This document shows positions 20,740-32,727 of a stretch of 64,000 nt of DNA, in pieces. This stretch comes from Helicostylum pulchrum. Lineage: Eukaryota > Mucoromycota > Mucoromycetes > Mucorales > Mucoraceae. Below the pieces are notes generated by a model. That model was not told the origin of the DNA, made no database searches, and saw only the letters and a program-made list of their open reading frames with translations. The position numbers and the translations under genes were made by a program. Numbering within the stretch: position 1 is the stretch's first letter; the number at the start of each line of letters is the position of its first letter. The stretch is taken from the NCBI GenBank assembly GCA_025677825.1, contig JAIXMO010000005.1, positions 186,001-250,000 on the forward strand, written 5' to 3'.

Positions 20740-22326
20740 CACATCTAGTCCCGTCCGATCAGTTTCCATCACGAATCCTAGCTACTGCACGGTAAATGCC
20801 CAGACTACCTTACTTTGAGCTGAGAACAGCCTCTAAATATCGCAGAAAACGACTGAGAAGATTGAAGCTTACGGCGAAAAACTATGTTCACGCAAGCACA
20901 CAGAGTATCTCATAGTGATTGCACCTCGCCAGGATTACACACCTACCACCACCCCAAGCTCGCGAGACACACGACCCAGATAAAGTCCTATACTAGATCT
21001 GACGACCTAGCCTTATTATGCAAGTTTATGCTTCCGTACCGATGACTCCTTTGTACAGAAGGGGAAATCAACCCACCATGGCTTCACGAAAAGACACCTA
21101 GATGCAGACAATCTTTTTTCATCTTGATTTCACCTTCAGATCTGGAACCACCTGTTTCCACTTACGATTTCTTGACATAGTTTTAGAAAAATATAATTAC
21201 CAATCCTCACCAAGGATCAGGGAACACTGTCACCGAGATTTACGACCAACCCAAGTTCTTTCTTACTGATCCAGTGTCGGCTATAAGAGGAAGGGCAAGA
21301 ATACCAGCTTTTTTTTTTCTTTTTCTTTCTTTTTTTTTCTCCATCAAAATCTATCTGTCAAAATTATGTATCAAAATATTCTCTATCGGTCTAAGTGACC
21401 AGCACTGTATGTTTCTATTCTATAGTTCAAAAAAATTGTTTGAAGAGGCAAAAAAGATATAAGAGATGGCAGAGATACAAGAGATAGAATACATACAAAA
21501 GATGACATATATACACTATATACAGGAAGTACAAGAGATGGTAGAGATACAACATATGCAAGAGATACCAGAGATAGAATATATACAAAAGATAAAATAT
21601 ATACAACTATATACAAGAGATACCAGAGATGTCAGAGATATAAGAGATGACAAAGATACAATATATACAGCAGATACATCATATATAAGAGATGTCTGAG
21701 ATACAAGAGATACAAGAGATACAAGAGATACAAGAGATACAAGAGATACAAGAGATACAAGAGATATATAAGGAGAAACCGATAGAGAATAAGAAGTAGA
21801 CAGAAGAGATAAGGGAGAGCTTTTTTTTTTGGGCCGGTATTCTTTAGAATCCTCAAATAGAAGACACTTTCACAGCAATAGGAACTTGAGAAGGAAGTAA
21901 TTCAAGGATCAAGCAAACCCATCACCAAGGATCAGATCAAGTAATTATAGTTAAAAAATCAGAGGTCAAGAAATCAGGGAAGCAAGCGGAACCATCACAT
22001 CCAGTGAAACCAAGATTAGAGAGAAATCCCACACCTAGGAGCTTTCCGATTCACCACAGCAGGAAGATCACTATATTAGTACGCCAGAGCCACCAGTACA
22101 TCCACATAAACAAGTATTAAAAGGCGTCAGTTATCAGGAGTCGTACAAGACCTATCTGAATAGCATGCCTCTTATTTACTTGAGGAGGTGTGTACATAAC
22201 ACCAAAAAGACCTTTGGTGCCATACCTGGAAGACCTCGAAGGTGTAACCAGTTAAAAATGCTGCAATGGACTTCGTGCATACTTATGACGATGCACCCCC
22301 TACCAACCAGCCTAGAAGACATACGG
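20740..22326. other. Richer-GC relic with decayed open frames
   Basis: Base composition is visibly richer in G+C than the flanks. Degenerate open frames are present. The best starts near 22060 (DSPQQEDHYISTPEPPVHPH) and runs through RRCVHNTKKTFGAIPGRPRR to about 22260. After a one-base frame change it continues as MDFVHTYDDAPPTNQPRRH into the left part of R copy 2. No conserved domain was recognised. It is likely an old mobile element or dead gene; the same sequence is entered by R copy 1 exactly at the window's left edge, so it may extend there too. Confidence 0.4.
21463..21775 (+). repeat. Imperfect 9-bp minisatellite (gatacaaga)
   Basis: Degenerate copies of gatacaaga/gata..aga fill ~21463-21700, then a nearly perfect run of about eight units lies at ~21700-21765. 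It has open frames in several phases simply because 9 is a multiple of 3; these are not genes. Confidence 0.85.
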
Positions 22327-23395
22327 TATATAGAGCATCAATCCATCACACGGCTTCAAAGAGCACCCGTTTCGGATACATCTGCACCCCCAACAAGAGT
22401 ACCTGGGATAAAAATATGTTAGTAGGTCGAAGTAAAACTAGTATACACGTACCGTTATTGAAAAGAAAAGGATAAAGAAGCACAGAAAGAGTGGGATTTT
22501 TTTTTTTTTTTTTTTAATAAAATACGGTATTGTTTGTAAACAAATCGTGCAAAAAGAAAAAAAGAAAAGGAAAATAACTAGTACAAATTAAGGAAATTTC
22601 CTTTTCCTTATTCACTCTTAATTCTTTGTCTGACTCTGCGTAGCATCAGTGTAATCCATACTCTGGTACAAGATAAGGCAATACTAGAGTAAGATTAAAA
22701 AAAAGAGCAAGCGAAAGTATTTGCAGTTCTTTTTTCGTGATTTTTTTTTGACAAACTTGATGAAATCGTAGATATTCAAGAGATTAGTAATCCAGAGTAG
22801 TAAAAAAAAAACACCATGAAACACTTTTCTCGCTTCATGTGTAGCGCCTTTTTTTTAATACTTATTTTGTCCAAAACTTGTTTTCGGTATTTCCTATTTA
22901 AGTAAAAAAAAATCGTTATACCCAGCAACTACTATGTCTACAATAAATTTATTTCATTCTTTTAAACTTAGTATAACAACTATCATAATCTATTGAAAAA
23001 AAAATGTATAACATCTTATGTAAGTATATAGAAACAGAAAGTGGGAGTGAAGTTTGATTACTTCGCACGTCACAAATAAATTCCTGCATTATGCAAACGC
23101 GTATATCTTAACAGTGTCCGTTAAAGTAAATGGAAGTAGTTTAATATGTCACCATAGTCAGCGCTGATAACGAGGTAAAGGTAAAGGTAAAAAAAAAACC
23201 ATTCATATGCTCCAAATTTTGAGGCGGTAAGAAAACAATAATATGATTTTTTTAAAAAAAATTGCTGCGGAAATTGGCGTAATGAGATCATCTCTCTTTT
23301 TTTTCTTTTTTTTTTGGTATTTAAGAACTTTTTTCTTCTTTGTTTTTTTCTTTCTTTTCTTTTTCTTTATTATTCATAAATTATATTTACGCTCA

Positions 23396-24035
23396 ATGTT
23401 GCTTATAAACCTTGTCTACCTCTTCCTCTGCTCTTCCTTTTTCCCGCTGTTGAGCAACAGTTCAACGGCTCTTTATTACGTTCGTTGTAAGTATTTTTTT
23501 TTCTTCTAGAAATAAATGATAACCATGAACATTTTATTATTTTGTAGCTTCCTGGTTCTCCTCCAGTTTAAAAGTATTCTTTACTTTTGTACCAAATTTC
23601 GCCTCCGCCCCTGTTTGGGAAGAAACCTTTCCCCAAAAGGTTTGTAAACCCTTCACCCCGAAGGGTTTGTTTCAAAATGTGTTCTCTCCTGGTGTCTGCT
23701 TTTTGGCTGAAGAGCCAAAAGGCCTAATGGTTGTCCTCCCTCCTGCCTCTCGTGGTGTCTGCTTTTTGGCTCTTCAGCCAAAAAGCTTAATGGTTGTTCC
23801 TCCTCCTGCCTCTCCTTTCCCCTCCTTCTGTCCATTTGACCCCCTCCCCTTCCTTTTTACGCTCATCTCCAGAGCAAAGGCTTTCGCTTCAACAGCGAAA
23901 GTTTTGTACCAAAAGCTGCAAGTAGAAGGGCTTAACCCCAACTACTTGCGGTTTGTTCTCAACATGGCCTTCGGGTTCGTCGCCGTCTATACATTCAACA
24001 TGTACCATAAGAAAATAATAAAATTAGTTGTTTAA
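23396..24035 (+). CDS. R gene A, copy 2: hairpin-studded putative secreted/membrane protein
   Basis: Same structure as copy 1: exon 1 23396-23486 (91 nt), intron 23487-23547, exon 2 23548-24035; 192 residues, no stop or frameshift. In the C-terminal 122 residues it differs from copy 1 at only three positions (V to A, I to V and F to V near the C-terminus); one further change lies in exon 1. All six hairpins are present at 23623-23949, including the loop-inverted pair C/D. No conserved family domain seen. Confidence 0.6.
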
Positions 24036-24504
24036 ACATATATTGTCTTTTTTTTTTTATAATATACACTATATAAAAAGATATTCTAACAGTGAATATA
24101 AATGGAAATAGAAAGTGGGGGAAAGTCCTATTATCTCTCGTGCCCCAAAGATAACGGAAGTCATACGCCTGAAAAGCTGTTTTATAAGTATAAAAAAAGG
24201 GAGGTCAAGTCGCTCCGTATTTGTTTACTTTAATCGATCAATCAAATTTGATTTTAATCAGACTGTTACGGGTTTGTAACACCTTACCCACCTATCGGGT
24301 TCCATTTTTTTTTTATATCTACAGCCTATCATTACTTTAAATGGTGAGAATTTTTGATATTCATGCAAATAGGTAAGTGTAGGGCGCTAAAAGCAAAAAA
24401 AAAAAAAAAAGAACATCGCATTTTGACAGAAAGGTTTGTTGACAAGTTAGGGGGACTTGACACCTATTGACGATCCATTTGTGTACAAGTATTGATTATA
24501 ACGA

Positions 24505-24536
<32 letters not shown>

Positions 24537-24819
24537 TTATTAAAAAAAACAAAAAAGAAGAACCATCACACCAAAGGATTTTTTTTTAAAAATATTGCTG
24601 CGAAATTTTAAAAAAAAACCCTTTAGTGTGATAGAGACGTTAAAATGAGGAGTGGTTTTTTTTTCACACTGTAACGGATTTGAGTTTTATAATAATCTCC
24701 ATTTCTCTTATTCAAAAAAAAATTATGAAGGGCTATTTTTTTTTTATTTCCTCTTCTTCTCTGTCTCAAACACACACACACACTCACTCTCACTGCCTCC
24801 ATTTTTTTCGGCTTAAAGT

Positions 24820-26086
24820 ATGACTGATTATCAAAACCGAGCTGAAAGACGCAGTGTACAACTCGTCGAGCTGCGCAAAACCCGAACTAAATATAAACAA
24901 GAAATGAAGGCCTTCCGTAGCAAGTATTTTAACTACAACACAAAGAAGTTCAGAAAGACTTTATTTTACCAACACTTAAAGCCAGCAAGTCAAATGAACA
25001 CTGCTGTCGATAGTCCGGCTACTGGTACATATCAAGAAGAAGGTCCCTCTCCTCTAACTGATACTACTATGGCTTTACATAACTACGAATGTACTCCTAT
25101 CACTGATGTATAGCAAGAAGAAGGCAACATTCGCGTAATTTACGATCGTACCAATCAAACTGTTGAAAATACCCACGCTACTGATATCACTGAAGAGGCT
25201 TTCTCTATTCAAACCGATAAGAAAGAATGTGATGTCGTAGAAGCTTCTAGTTCTGGAACTGATACTGTAACCGTTATGGCTGATGAAGAAGTTAAAGTCA
25301 TTGCTAAGGACGTTAATAGTACCCAAGATGTCAACAGTTTCAAATTGAAGTGGAATATATTACCTTTTATTTCATTACACATGTTTGATTGCTTCGATGC
25401 AGCGGTTAATGCAGCAGACCGAGAAAATACAAAGCTAGGTACGCTTTGGGTACACCTTGGGTACACCTTGGGTACACTCTTTTCTAATTGGTACACCTTG
25501 GGTAAACTCTTTTCTAATTGGGTACACCTTGGGTACGCTTTGGGTACGCTTTGGGTACACCTTGGGTAAGAACAAGAAGGGTACAGAGGAACCTCTTGAT
25601 GAAAAAGGTGATGACGTTCGTAAAGATGATGAGGCCGTACAACAACAAGAAGATGATGATGAAATGTTTCTATTATCAGAAAAGAAGATAGACTCGAGTT
25701 TCTGTGAAAAGTCTATGAAAGAAGTACCATGGATGGTAACACCATCAGCTAGTATCAAGGACGTTATTCGTGAAGAGACAGCTTCTTTGTCAATTACACC
25801 ACCGCAAAGTATCACTGGCTTTGTTTTAACGGGACTTTATCTGTAAAGCCTAGTAGTATGGGTAAAGTGGAAAAGTCTACTGCTATTACAGCTATTCGAG
25901 AAGTGACCTTTTCCCCTGTTGAAGGGATTAAAAAGAAAATATTACGAAGTTTAAAGGTAGGCTTTCATTTGAAAAGAATGAACTGCGCGGTAAACTAATA
26001 ATCTTTTTTTTAAAAAAAATATATAGAAGAAGACAGGAACAGTTGTTCCAAAGATCAAAACAGTTTGGAAAAGAGTATTCAACTAA
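24820..26086 (+). pseudogene. R gene B, copy 2: interrupted, with minisatellite insertion
   Basis: Starts MTDYQNRAERRSVQ as in copy 1, with two changes in the first 97 codons (I to T, E to K in RKTRTKYKQE). The same in-frame tag is present at 25111-25113. The frame continues to ~25440, where 127 bp of tandem gggtacacctt-like sequence is inserted; 127 is not a multiple of three, so the frame shifts. Downstream blocks (SFCEKSMKEVPWMVTPS; TPPQSITGFV) then lie in another frame. The shared 1-nt loss after GFV is also present. The spliced end (donor gtaggc near 25957, acceptor near 26026) leads to KTVWKRVFN and a stop at 26084-26086. Confidence 0.55.
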
Positions 26087-26326
26087 TCTATTTCCCAAAC
26101 TAAAACTTTAAAGATTATTCAACTAATTTATACCTATATTGCTTTATTCCCTTTTTTCTTTTTTTTTTACTTAGTTATAATAAAATCAGCACTAGAAAAA
26201 AACTAGTTTCTTTTTTCTTATGCTTTCTACTCCCTTTGTTCTTCTTTTTAGTCCGTATTATGATACATGAATGTAGACCTACATATCCTGGAATTATTAA
26301 ACTGAAGATCGATATAGATAGTCTCG

Positions 26327-26880
26327 ACAATAATTAATACCATTTATGCCCGTGCTTAGTGAGGTGAAAGGGTCATCTTTGCAACTATCACCATCGACAC
26401 ACTTATATTTACAATGTGAGATATTTTATCTGGTAAATGCGGCAAAGGCAATAAACTTATTTATGATTTGACCAACCAGAATGGTAAAGAAAAAAAAGAC
26501 GTGCAACAAATAAAATGATTACAAACAGCTAAAAGCGTATCGTCTAGATAAACCTGTGGTGACCAAAGGAAATGTATAAGAGAAATTTATCAATGTGATT
26601 TTGATATTGCAGGTTGACACGATTAAAAAAAACAAAGAAAATATGCATGAAAAGAGAGGGTTTTATTTATTGTACAAATATTTTTTTGCGTAACGTGACA
26701 TAGTATAAAGATATAGGTAAGAAAAAAGACAGAAAAAATAATTAGCAAGATAAATATAGTTTTTTTTTGTTTTTTTTTTGTTGGTTGTTGTTGTACAATA
26801 AAAGGAAAAAAAAGGGGGGGGGGTATTATTAGATAGTAAAAAAGTAGTGGTGTATAATAAAAAAAAAAGAGGAAAACGAT
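26327..26880. other. Intergenic region with homopolymers
   Basis: No gene seen. Contains a run of about nine G at 26815-26823 flanked by A- and T-runs, and the presumed 3' end of Pik1. Confidence 0.4.
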
Positions 26881-29800
26881 TTACAAAATTCCCTATATAA
26901 AAATTTATACTATTAGAACAAAAAAAACAATATACTTGATATATATTTTTACCTGAGAATAATATTGAAAAGTATCATACAGTCTTGTAAACACATTACA
27001 ACAACTACTCATAATCAATTTATCCACAAATTCTTCTGCTTGAGGTTCAGTCAAATGTAACTGGAACCGATCTCTTAACTGAGGTACAGTCAAGTCACCA
27101 TTTTGGAAACAAGGTAACTTTGAATCTTTACTCATCATTTCCGTCAGCAGCAAGATATTTTCACTGTGTTTACGTACTGCCAAAAATGCTGCTTTCATTA
27201 ACGCCTTGTATTCAGCAAACTTTTCACCGTGAACACCGCCCAAGATATCAATGTATTCTTGAGGCAATTTAAAGGGTGCCATTTCAAAGCCCACAGAACC
27301 AGGTGAGTTAGATAACATAAATCCAAAATCAATATCTAATAATTAAGTAATGAGTATAGGTATTTTACTTTCTTTTTCACAGTAAAAAGACTTACGAATT
27401 AAATGACCGGATTCATCAATTAATAAATTACCGTTATGTCTATCTTTGATTTGTAATACATAACAGGCAACAGAGTACCCCGCTAAACTTCTCATAAAAG
27501 CGTCCTGCGCTTTAATAAATTCATCTGATTCTGGTGGTCCAAAAAGCTAAGTCATAAACGCAATGTTAAAACAAGAAGAAACTTTACACAGGTATATAAA
27601 TATTTACCTTTTCAAAATAATCATATAATGTGAACACAGCACCTTTTTCATTCCAACCTCTTGTATAAGCATCCTTTTTAATAGAATGAATAGAAATTGT
27701 ATTTCGAAGTGTTTCAATTAAACCCGATCCATCTGAAGTAACCAACACACGGAAACTAGCAAAAAAAAAAATTAATTTTTTTTTGCATATAACCACAAGA
27801 AAAAAAAACTTACTATTTAACCCAAACATCAACACCTGTATCCTCCCAAATACGTTGAAATTCTCGAATTAATTGAATGGCAAATTGTTCTTGACGAAGA
27901 TCTGCTCCATTTTTAACAATCACTGATATTAATCTCCAATTAGGTAAGTGGCCATAAGGTGATGCAGCACGTAATCTTGCTTTTTTAGTCTCCCAATCCT
28001 CTGATAAAACCGCAGCTACAATAAAAAAACATTAGTTTATACAGGTACCAAAAACAAAAACAAAAACAAAATCTTACCACTGGGATCTTCTTTATTTACA
28101 ACCCAGGCGATACGTTGCTCATCTTCCAACATATCCCCACCGGCACCTTCACCTCCACCTCCACCAACCCCACTTCCAACACCTTCTGTCTTCATCTTTG
28201 TCATTCTTTGTTCTTCCAACGCAATCATTTCTTTGATAATCCTCTGACGAATTTGTTCTGTACCTTGTTTTGATTTTGGTGTAACAGCAGTTGTGGTATT
28301 GGTTGCCGGTAACTGTAATTGAGCCAACATGACTGCTGCAGTTCGCATACGTTCCGCATAATTATCCGCCGATCTTGAATTACGTCTACTGTGGGTTAGG
28401 TTTTCCAAAACTGGTAATTCTTTTACCACAACAGCTGTGGTGTCTGATTTACCAAGACCGATATCGGAAACTTCCGTTTGGGTATCTGCAGCCTTGGTGG
28501 TGGCGGTGGTGGTGGCGGTGGCGACAAGTGAATCGCGTTTGGTTTTTTTACGTTTTAAGGATTGACGCATACGGTAGAGAGCTGAAGTATATGCGTCATC
28601 TTCGAAACTCATTTCATCGTCGAGTACTTCAATCATTAATAAATAGGGTGCCTATAATATATACAAAATTTAATATAATAATATATATAAATATATAGTA
28701 TGATTTTACCCTTTCTGCAGAATTTAATACAACAGCATCAGAAGGACTAATGCGAACAATGCGATGATGATAGGGTTTTTCACAAGTAGCAGGACACCAT
28801 AAGGGTAAACACACTTCAGCAGGTAAATTATGATTTAATAAAGTTAATTCGGCATGTAACGCACTCATTCTAGCCTCCTTTGGTACAATCACCAATCTTG
28901 TAGCGATATCCACCAAAGCCAATAAAAACTGCATTTCAGATCTAAAATAATTAGATCTTAATAATAACTTTCTATTATCTATACTCATTTTCGAAAGTGA
29001 GTTTCTAATATTTTCGTCGTCGTCTTCGTCATCGTCATCATCATCTTCGTCGAGGGATAAAGAGTTGTCAGAATCATAAGATTCAAATGAAGTAGATAGT
29101 TTGGTAGATAACCTCAAGTGTTTCTTTGTCGTCAAAAACTCTTCAGAAGAAGAACATTGCGATAAAGCAGGTGAAAGTGGTGCAGTATTGGTTGGTACAG
29201 AGGATTGACCCAATGCTGTAAGTTTTGGATCAAATACGGATATAGTCTCATTAAAATGTTTCTTCTTTTCACTTGTACTATTAGCTTCTTTTTTTAACGA
29301 GATGGGGTCTTCACCTAATTGAATCATTTTTTTGTTTATTTTTTGATGTGCTGTTTTTATATAGCGCGAAACTGAAAATGCTTTTCCTTTATGAAGGTCT
29401 TCTAATGAAGGCGAACTAGTAAATGGGTTAAAATGGGAAGATCTTTTTTTAGATATAAGTTGTAATTCAGGTTGTGATGCAGATATAAATTGTAAACTAT
29501 TAGACGTAGCCGTATAATCTGATGTAGGACTATTAGAGAGAGTGGGTGACGATGATGTAGAATGATCTGTTGTCATCCTTCTAGTTAAAGTTTCCTCTTG
29601 TTGTTGTTGTTGCTGCTGCGAAGTAATACTGAGTGCTCTATTTCTGCGCCCCTGAGCAATTGCAATTCTACCTGCTGGCTTTGTCATTAAGGGTTGTCCA
29701 AACCCAAGTAACATGGCTCCCATCCCAACTAAAGCTGGTAACGCATTTTCACGTACTTTTTGTGTGGATACGGTTGATTCGTCGATACTGGTTGGACTAC

Positions 29801-30316
29801 TATCCTCTTCATCTTCCGAGAACACAATTGCTTGAGATTTGTTCAATAATCGCTTACATAGTTCGAAAGAGGGACTAGATGGATTAGACGATAGATCGGC
29901 TAAATAAGCTTGCAAGTACCACAATGACTACACACGTATATATATATAAATTAGGGGGGTTTTTTTTGTGCATAATATATATAATATATATGTACCATAA
30001 GAGCAATATGAGTTGACTTTTCACACATTTCTACTAGAAAGCATTCAAGCGCCACAGAATCTGATGGTCTTGTAATTAACAAATGACTATATATAAAAAG
30101 GAGATTAACAAACAGAAAAAGAAAAAGTACATGTTAAAGAGTTTACATTAATTGAGGTAAAAAAAACTCGATTTCAGAAATGGGAAACTTTTTGAGCTCG
30201 TTACAAAGGTAATGTTGAATACCAACATTATCGGAATATCGAAATAAATAAGAAACTGCAATCCAAGAGTTAAAGAACTCGGAAGTAAAAAGTCTTAATA
30301 AAAGTGCATTGGACAT
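26881..30316 (-). CDS. PIK1: Phosphatidylinositol 4-kinase, Pik1/PI4K-beta type
   Basis: Makes PI4P at the Golgi and nucleus. Exons (minus): 30316-30147, 30086-29996, 29927-28710, 28651-28078, 28015-27814, 27755-27608, 27546-27396, 27335-26953, 26892-26881; 982 residues, close to yeast Pik1. N-terminus: the LKU/helical region (FNSWIAVSYLFRY, MSLWYLQAYLADLSSNP). Middle: long Ser/Asp-rich disordered segment with an acidic run. C-terminus: PI3/4-kinase catalytic domain with YFRVLVTSDGSGLIET, the catalytic loop KDRHNGNLLID, the metal-binding HIDFGFMLSNSPG assembled across an intron, and FKLPQEYIDILGG. The last exon is only 12 nt and encodes the terminal GIL that ends many PI4K-beta proteins. Divergent from the ProRS gene across 566 bp. 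Confidence 0.95.
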
Positions 30317-30882
30317 GATTGTAAACTAAAAAAGATGATGAGAAAACCAGTATTTTTTTTTTCCAAAAATAAATAAAAATAAAATAGATGATGACCACAA
30401 AAAATACCTCTTTTTTTATTTCCTGTAAAGAAGAGAATTATACACAAGTTCTTTCTACTATATATTTTTATACGTATAAAAAGAGAGAGAGAAAAAAAGA
30501 TACAAAAAAAAAGATACAAAAAAAAAAAAGAATATTTTTGAGCCACATCATTTAAGTTTTTGTGCGTACAAATAAAAAACTGCTTACTTTTAAACTCGTT
30601 GGTTATCCTCATTCAGCTGCAGAGAAAAAAAACAGGAAGGTTTGATTTAGTTTGGTTTGGTTTGGTTCGGCTTAGTTTGGCTTAACATGTATGAATACCC
30701 TTTTTCGATTTACTTTTTTTTTGGGATCAGTTCTACGCGGATGATGGTGATCCCGAAACTCTTTTTGTTTAAGTTCAGCAATTGTAGCTAACTGGAGAAG
30801 CTGTCAAATTACAGTCAACGTGTCACCCCCAGCTTATTTACTTTTCTTTTTCTTTTTTCGTATTTTCTTTTTTTTTACTGAA
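30317..30882. promoter_or_regulatory. Shared divergent promoter region, Pik1 and mitochondrial ProRS
   Basis: 566 bp between two divergent start codons. Contains purine-rich and T-rich tracts, a short gtttg tandem (about 30645-30680), and a T/C-rich run just before the ProRS start. No specific factor site was identified. Confidence 0.4.
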
Positions 30883-32702
30883 ATGTTGGCATTAAGAAAT
30901 AAACCTACACTTCAATTAAAACGATACTTTTCACTTGATGTAAACACTTAAAAAAAACTCTTTTTCTTTTTCTAAAAAAAAAAAGTATCTAAAAATATAA
31001 ATTATATATTCAGGGACGAAATAAGTTATCGAACCAGTTTGTACCTTTAACCAAGGACAAAAACCCTGACAACTCTGCAAGTCATGGTCTCTTACTGAAA
31101 GCAGGTTTCGTTCGACAAAGTGGCCCTGGTATCTATTCACTTTTACCACTTGGTCTTAGAACCGTTGAAAAGATTGAACGTATTATTGATCAAGAGATGC
31201 AAGCCATTGGTAGTCAAAAGTTATCGTTACCCATGTTATTAAACCCAGAAGGTTGGAAAAAGACGGGTCGTTGGGAAGGTTCCAAAGGAGAGTTCTTTCG
31301 TTTAAAAGATAGAAAGGAAGCTGATTTATTGTTGGCTCCTACTCACGAAGAAGAGATTACTCAATTAGTTGCTACTGAATTAAGATCTTCAAAGCAATTG
31401 CCTATTCGCTTATATCAAATCGGTAGAAAGTATCGTGACGAGTTACGTCCTAGAGCTGGCTTGTTAAGAGGACGTGAGTTTATTATGAAGGATTTGTATT
31501 CTTTTGATAGTACTGTAGAGGACGCTTATAAGGCGTATGATGATGTTGCTGTGGCCTATAAGAATATCTTTACTAGAATTGGTGTACCTTTCGTAGTAGC
31601 TGAAGCAGATAGTGGTAACATTGGTGGTACCAAATCTCATGAGTATCATCTTATTTCAACTGTAGGAGAAGACACTTTATTGACTTGTTCTGATTGTGGT
31701 TATACTGCCAACGAAGAACTTGCTATTGGTAAATTACCTTCAACATATCAACCTATAACAACCGATTCTGTACCTGATCAAATTACCAAATCATTCATGA
31801 ACCAACTTGACATAAATATGCCTATTGAATCCACAGTAGTATCATGGTCTGGTTTAAACAATTCAGAAGATGGATCAATTGAAGGTTTAGCAGCAGTATT
31901 TACACCCAAAGGAAGAAACGCAAATTTATTAAAGGTTGAAACACAATTAAGTAAATATTTGAAATCCCAACAACTGATGAGCGAAAAAGCAACTATCGAT
32001 ATGACCACTATTCCTCAACAAAAATTAGATGCGATAAATCCTTATGATATTTCACACTTACATTTATTTTTGGATAATGCGCTCGATTTAAACATTACTC
32101 AACATGAAAAAGTAACTGTACACAAACCTGATCATTTTAGGTTAGCTCAAGAAGGTGATCATTGTGCTACCTGTAAAGATCATGATAGTGTATTATCTAG
32201 TGTAAAAGCTATTGAATGCGGTCATACGTTTTATTTAGGAACCAAATATTCCTCTGCTTTAAATTGTACTTTCCGTGAAGGTAACAAACCAGAACAAATC
32301 CCTGCTGAAATGGGATGTTATGGTATCGGTGTTACCAGAGTTTTAGCAGCAGTTGCAGAGGCAAAATATGACGATAAAGGTATTGTTTGGCCTAAATCTT
32401 TAGCACCTTACAGTATCTGTATTGTACCTACAGATGATAGAAAGCAAGAATTTAAAGATATCGTTCATCAAGTCTATGATGATTTAAGTACCTCATTTAA
32501 AGACGATATCGTCATTGATGATCGTAGATCTGGATTTGGAACTAAAATGAAGGACACTGAATTAATAGGTTATCCGTTTACAATTATTGTTGGACAAAAG
32601 GCATTAGAAGATGGTCAAGTTGAATTAAATGAACGTATTCAAGGTCAACAAAGTAAAAAGACAATTGTATCTATTCAAGATTTAAAAAAGTATATTATTT
32701 GA
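30883..32702 (+). CDS. Mitochondrial prolyl-tRNA synthetase
   Basis: Charges mitochondrial tRNA-Pro with proline. Exons 30883-30939 and 31014-32702; 581 residues. The N-terminus MLALRNKPTLQLKRYFSLD is a basic, acid-free presequence split from the enzyme by a phase-0 intron. Class II motifs are visible: motif 1 GFVRQSGPGIYSLLPLGLR, motif 2 RDELRPRAGLLRGREFIMKD, and motif 3 GCYGIGVTRVLAAVAE. The C-terminal anticodon-binding domain follows (YSICIVPTDD..., ending FTIIVGQKALEDGQVELNER). Between motifs 2 and 3 is a reduced INS-like insert with CSDCGY and CATCKDHD cysteine pairs. It is of the bacterial/organellar type (yeast AIM10 group), not the cytosolic type. Confidence 0.93.
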
Positions 32703-32727
32703 AAAAAATAAAAAATTAAATGATGTT

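Larger units (their letters stand above)
22327..26326 (+). repeat. Dispersed repeat R, copy 2
   Basis: Direct repeat of 1-4076 with scattered substitutions and indels. Offset is 22107 in gene A and 22079 at the gene B start; after a 127-bp insertion at ~25440-25566 it becomes 22206. Homology stops after gatagtctcg near 26326, the same end as copy 1, and the flanking bases differ (acaata versus gctaca). Copies 1 and 2 are much more alike than either is to copy 3, indicating recent duplication. Confidence 0.9.

Noticed and set aside
21632..21856. Leu/Tyr-rich hydrophobic open frame
   Set aside because: Produced by the 9-bp minisatellite read on the minus strand; low complexity.
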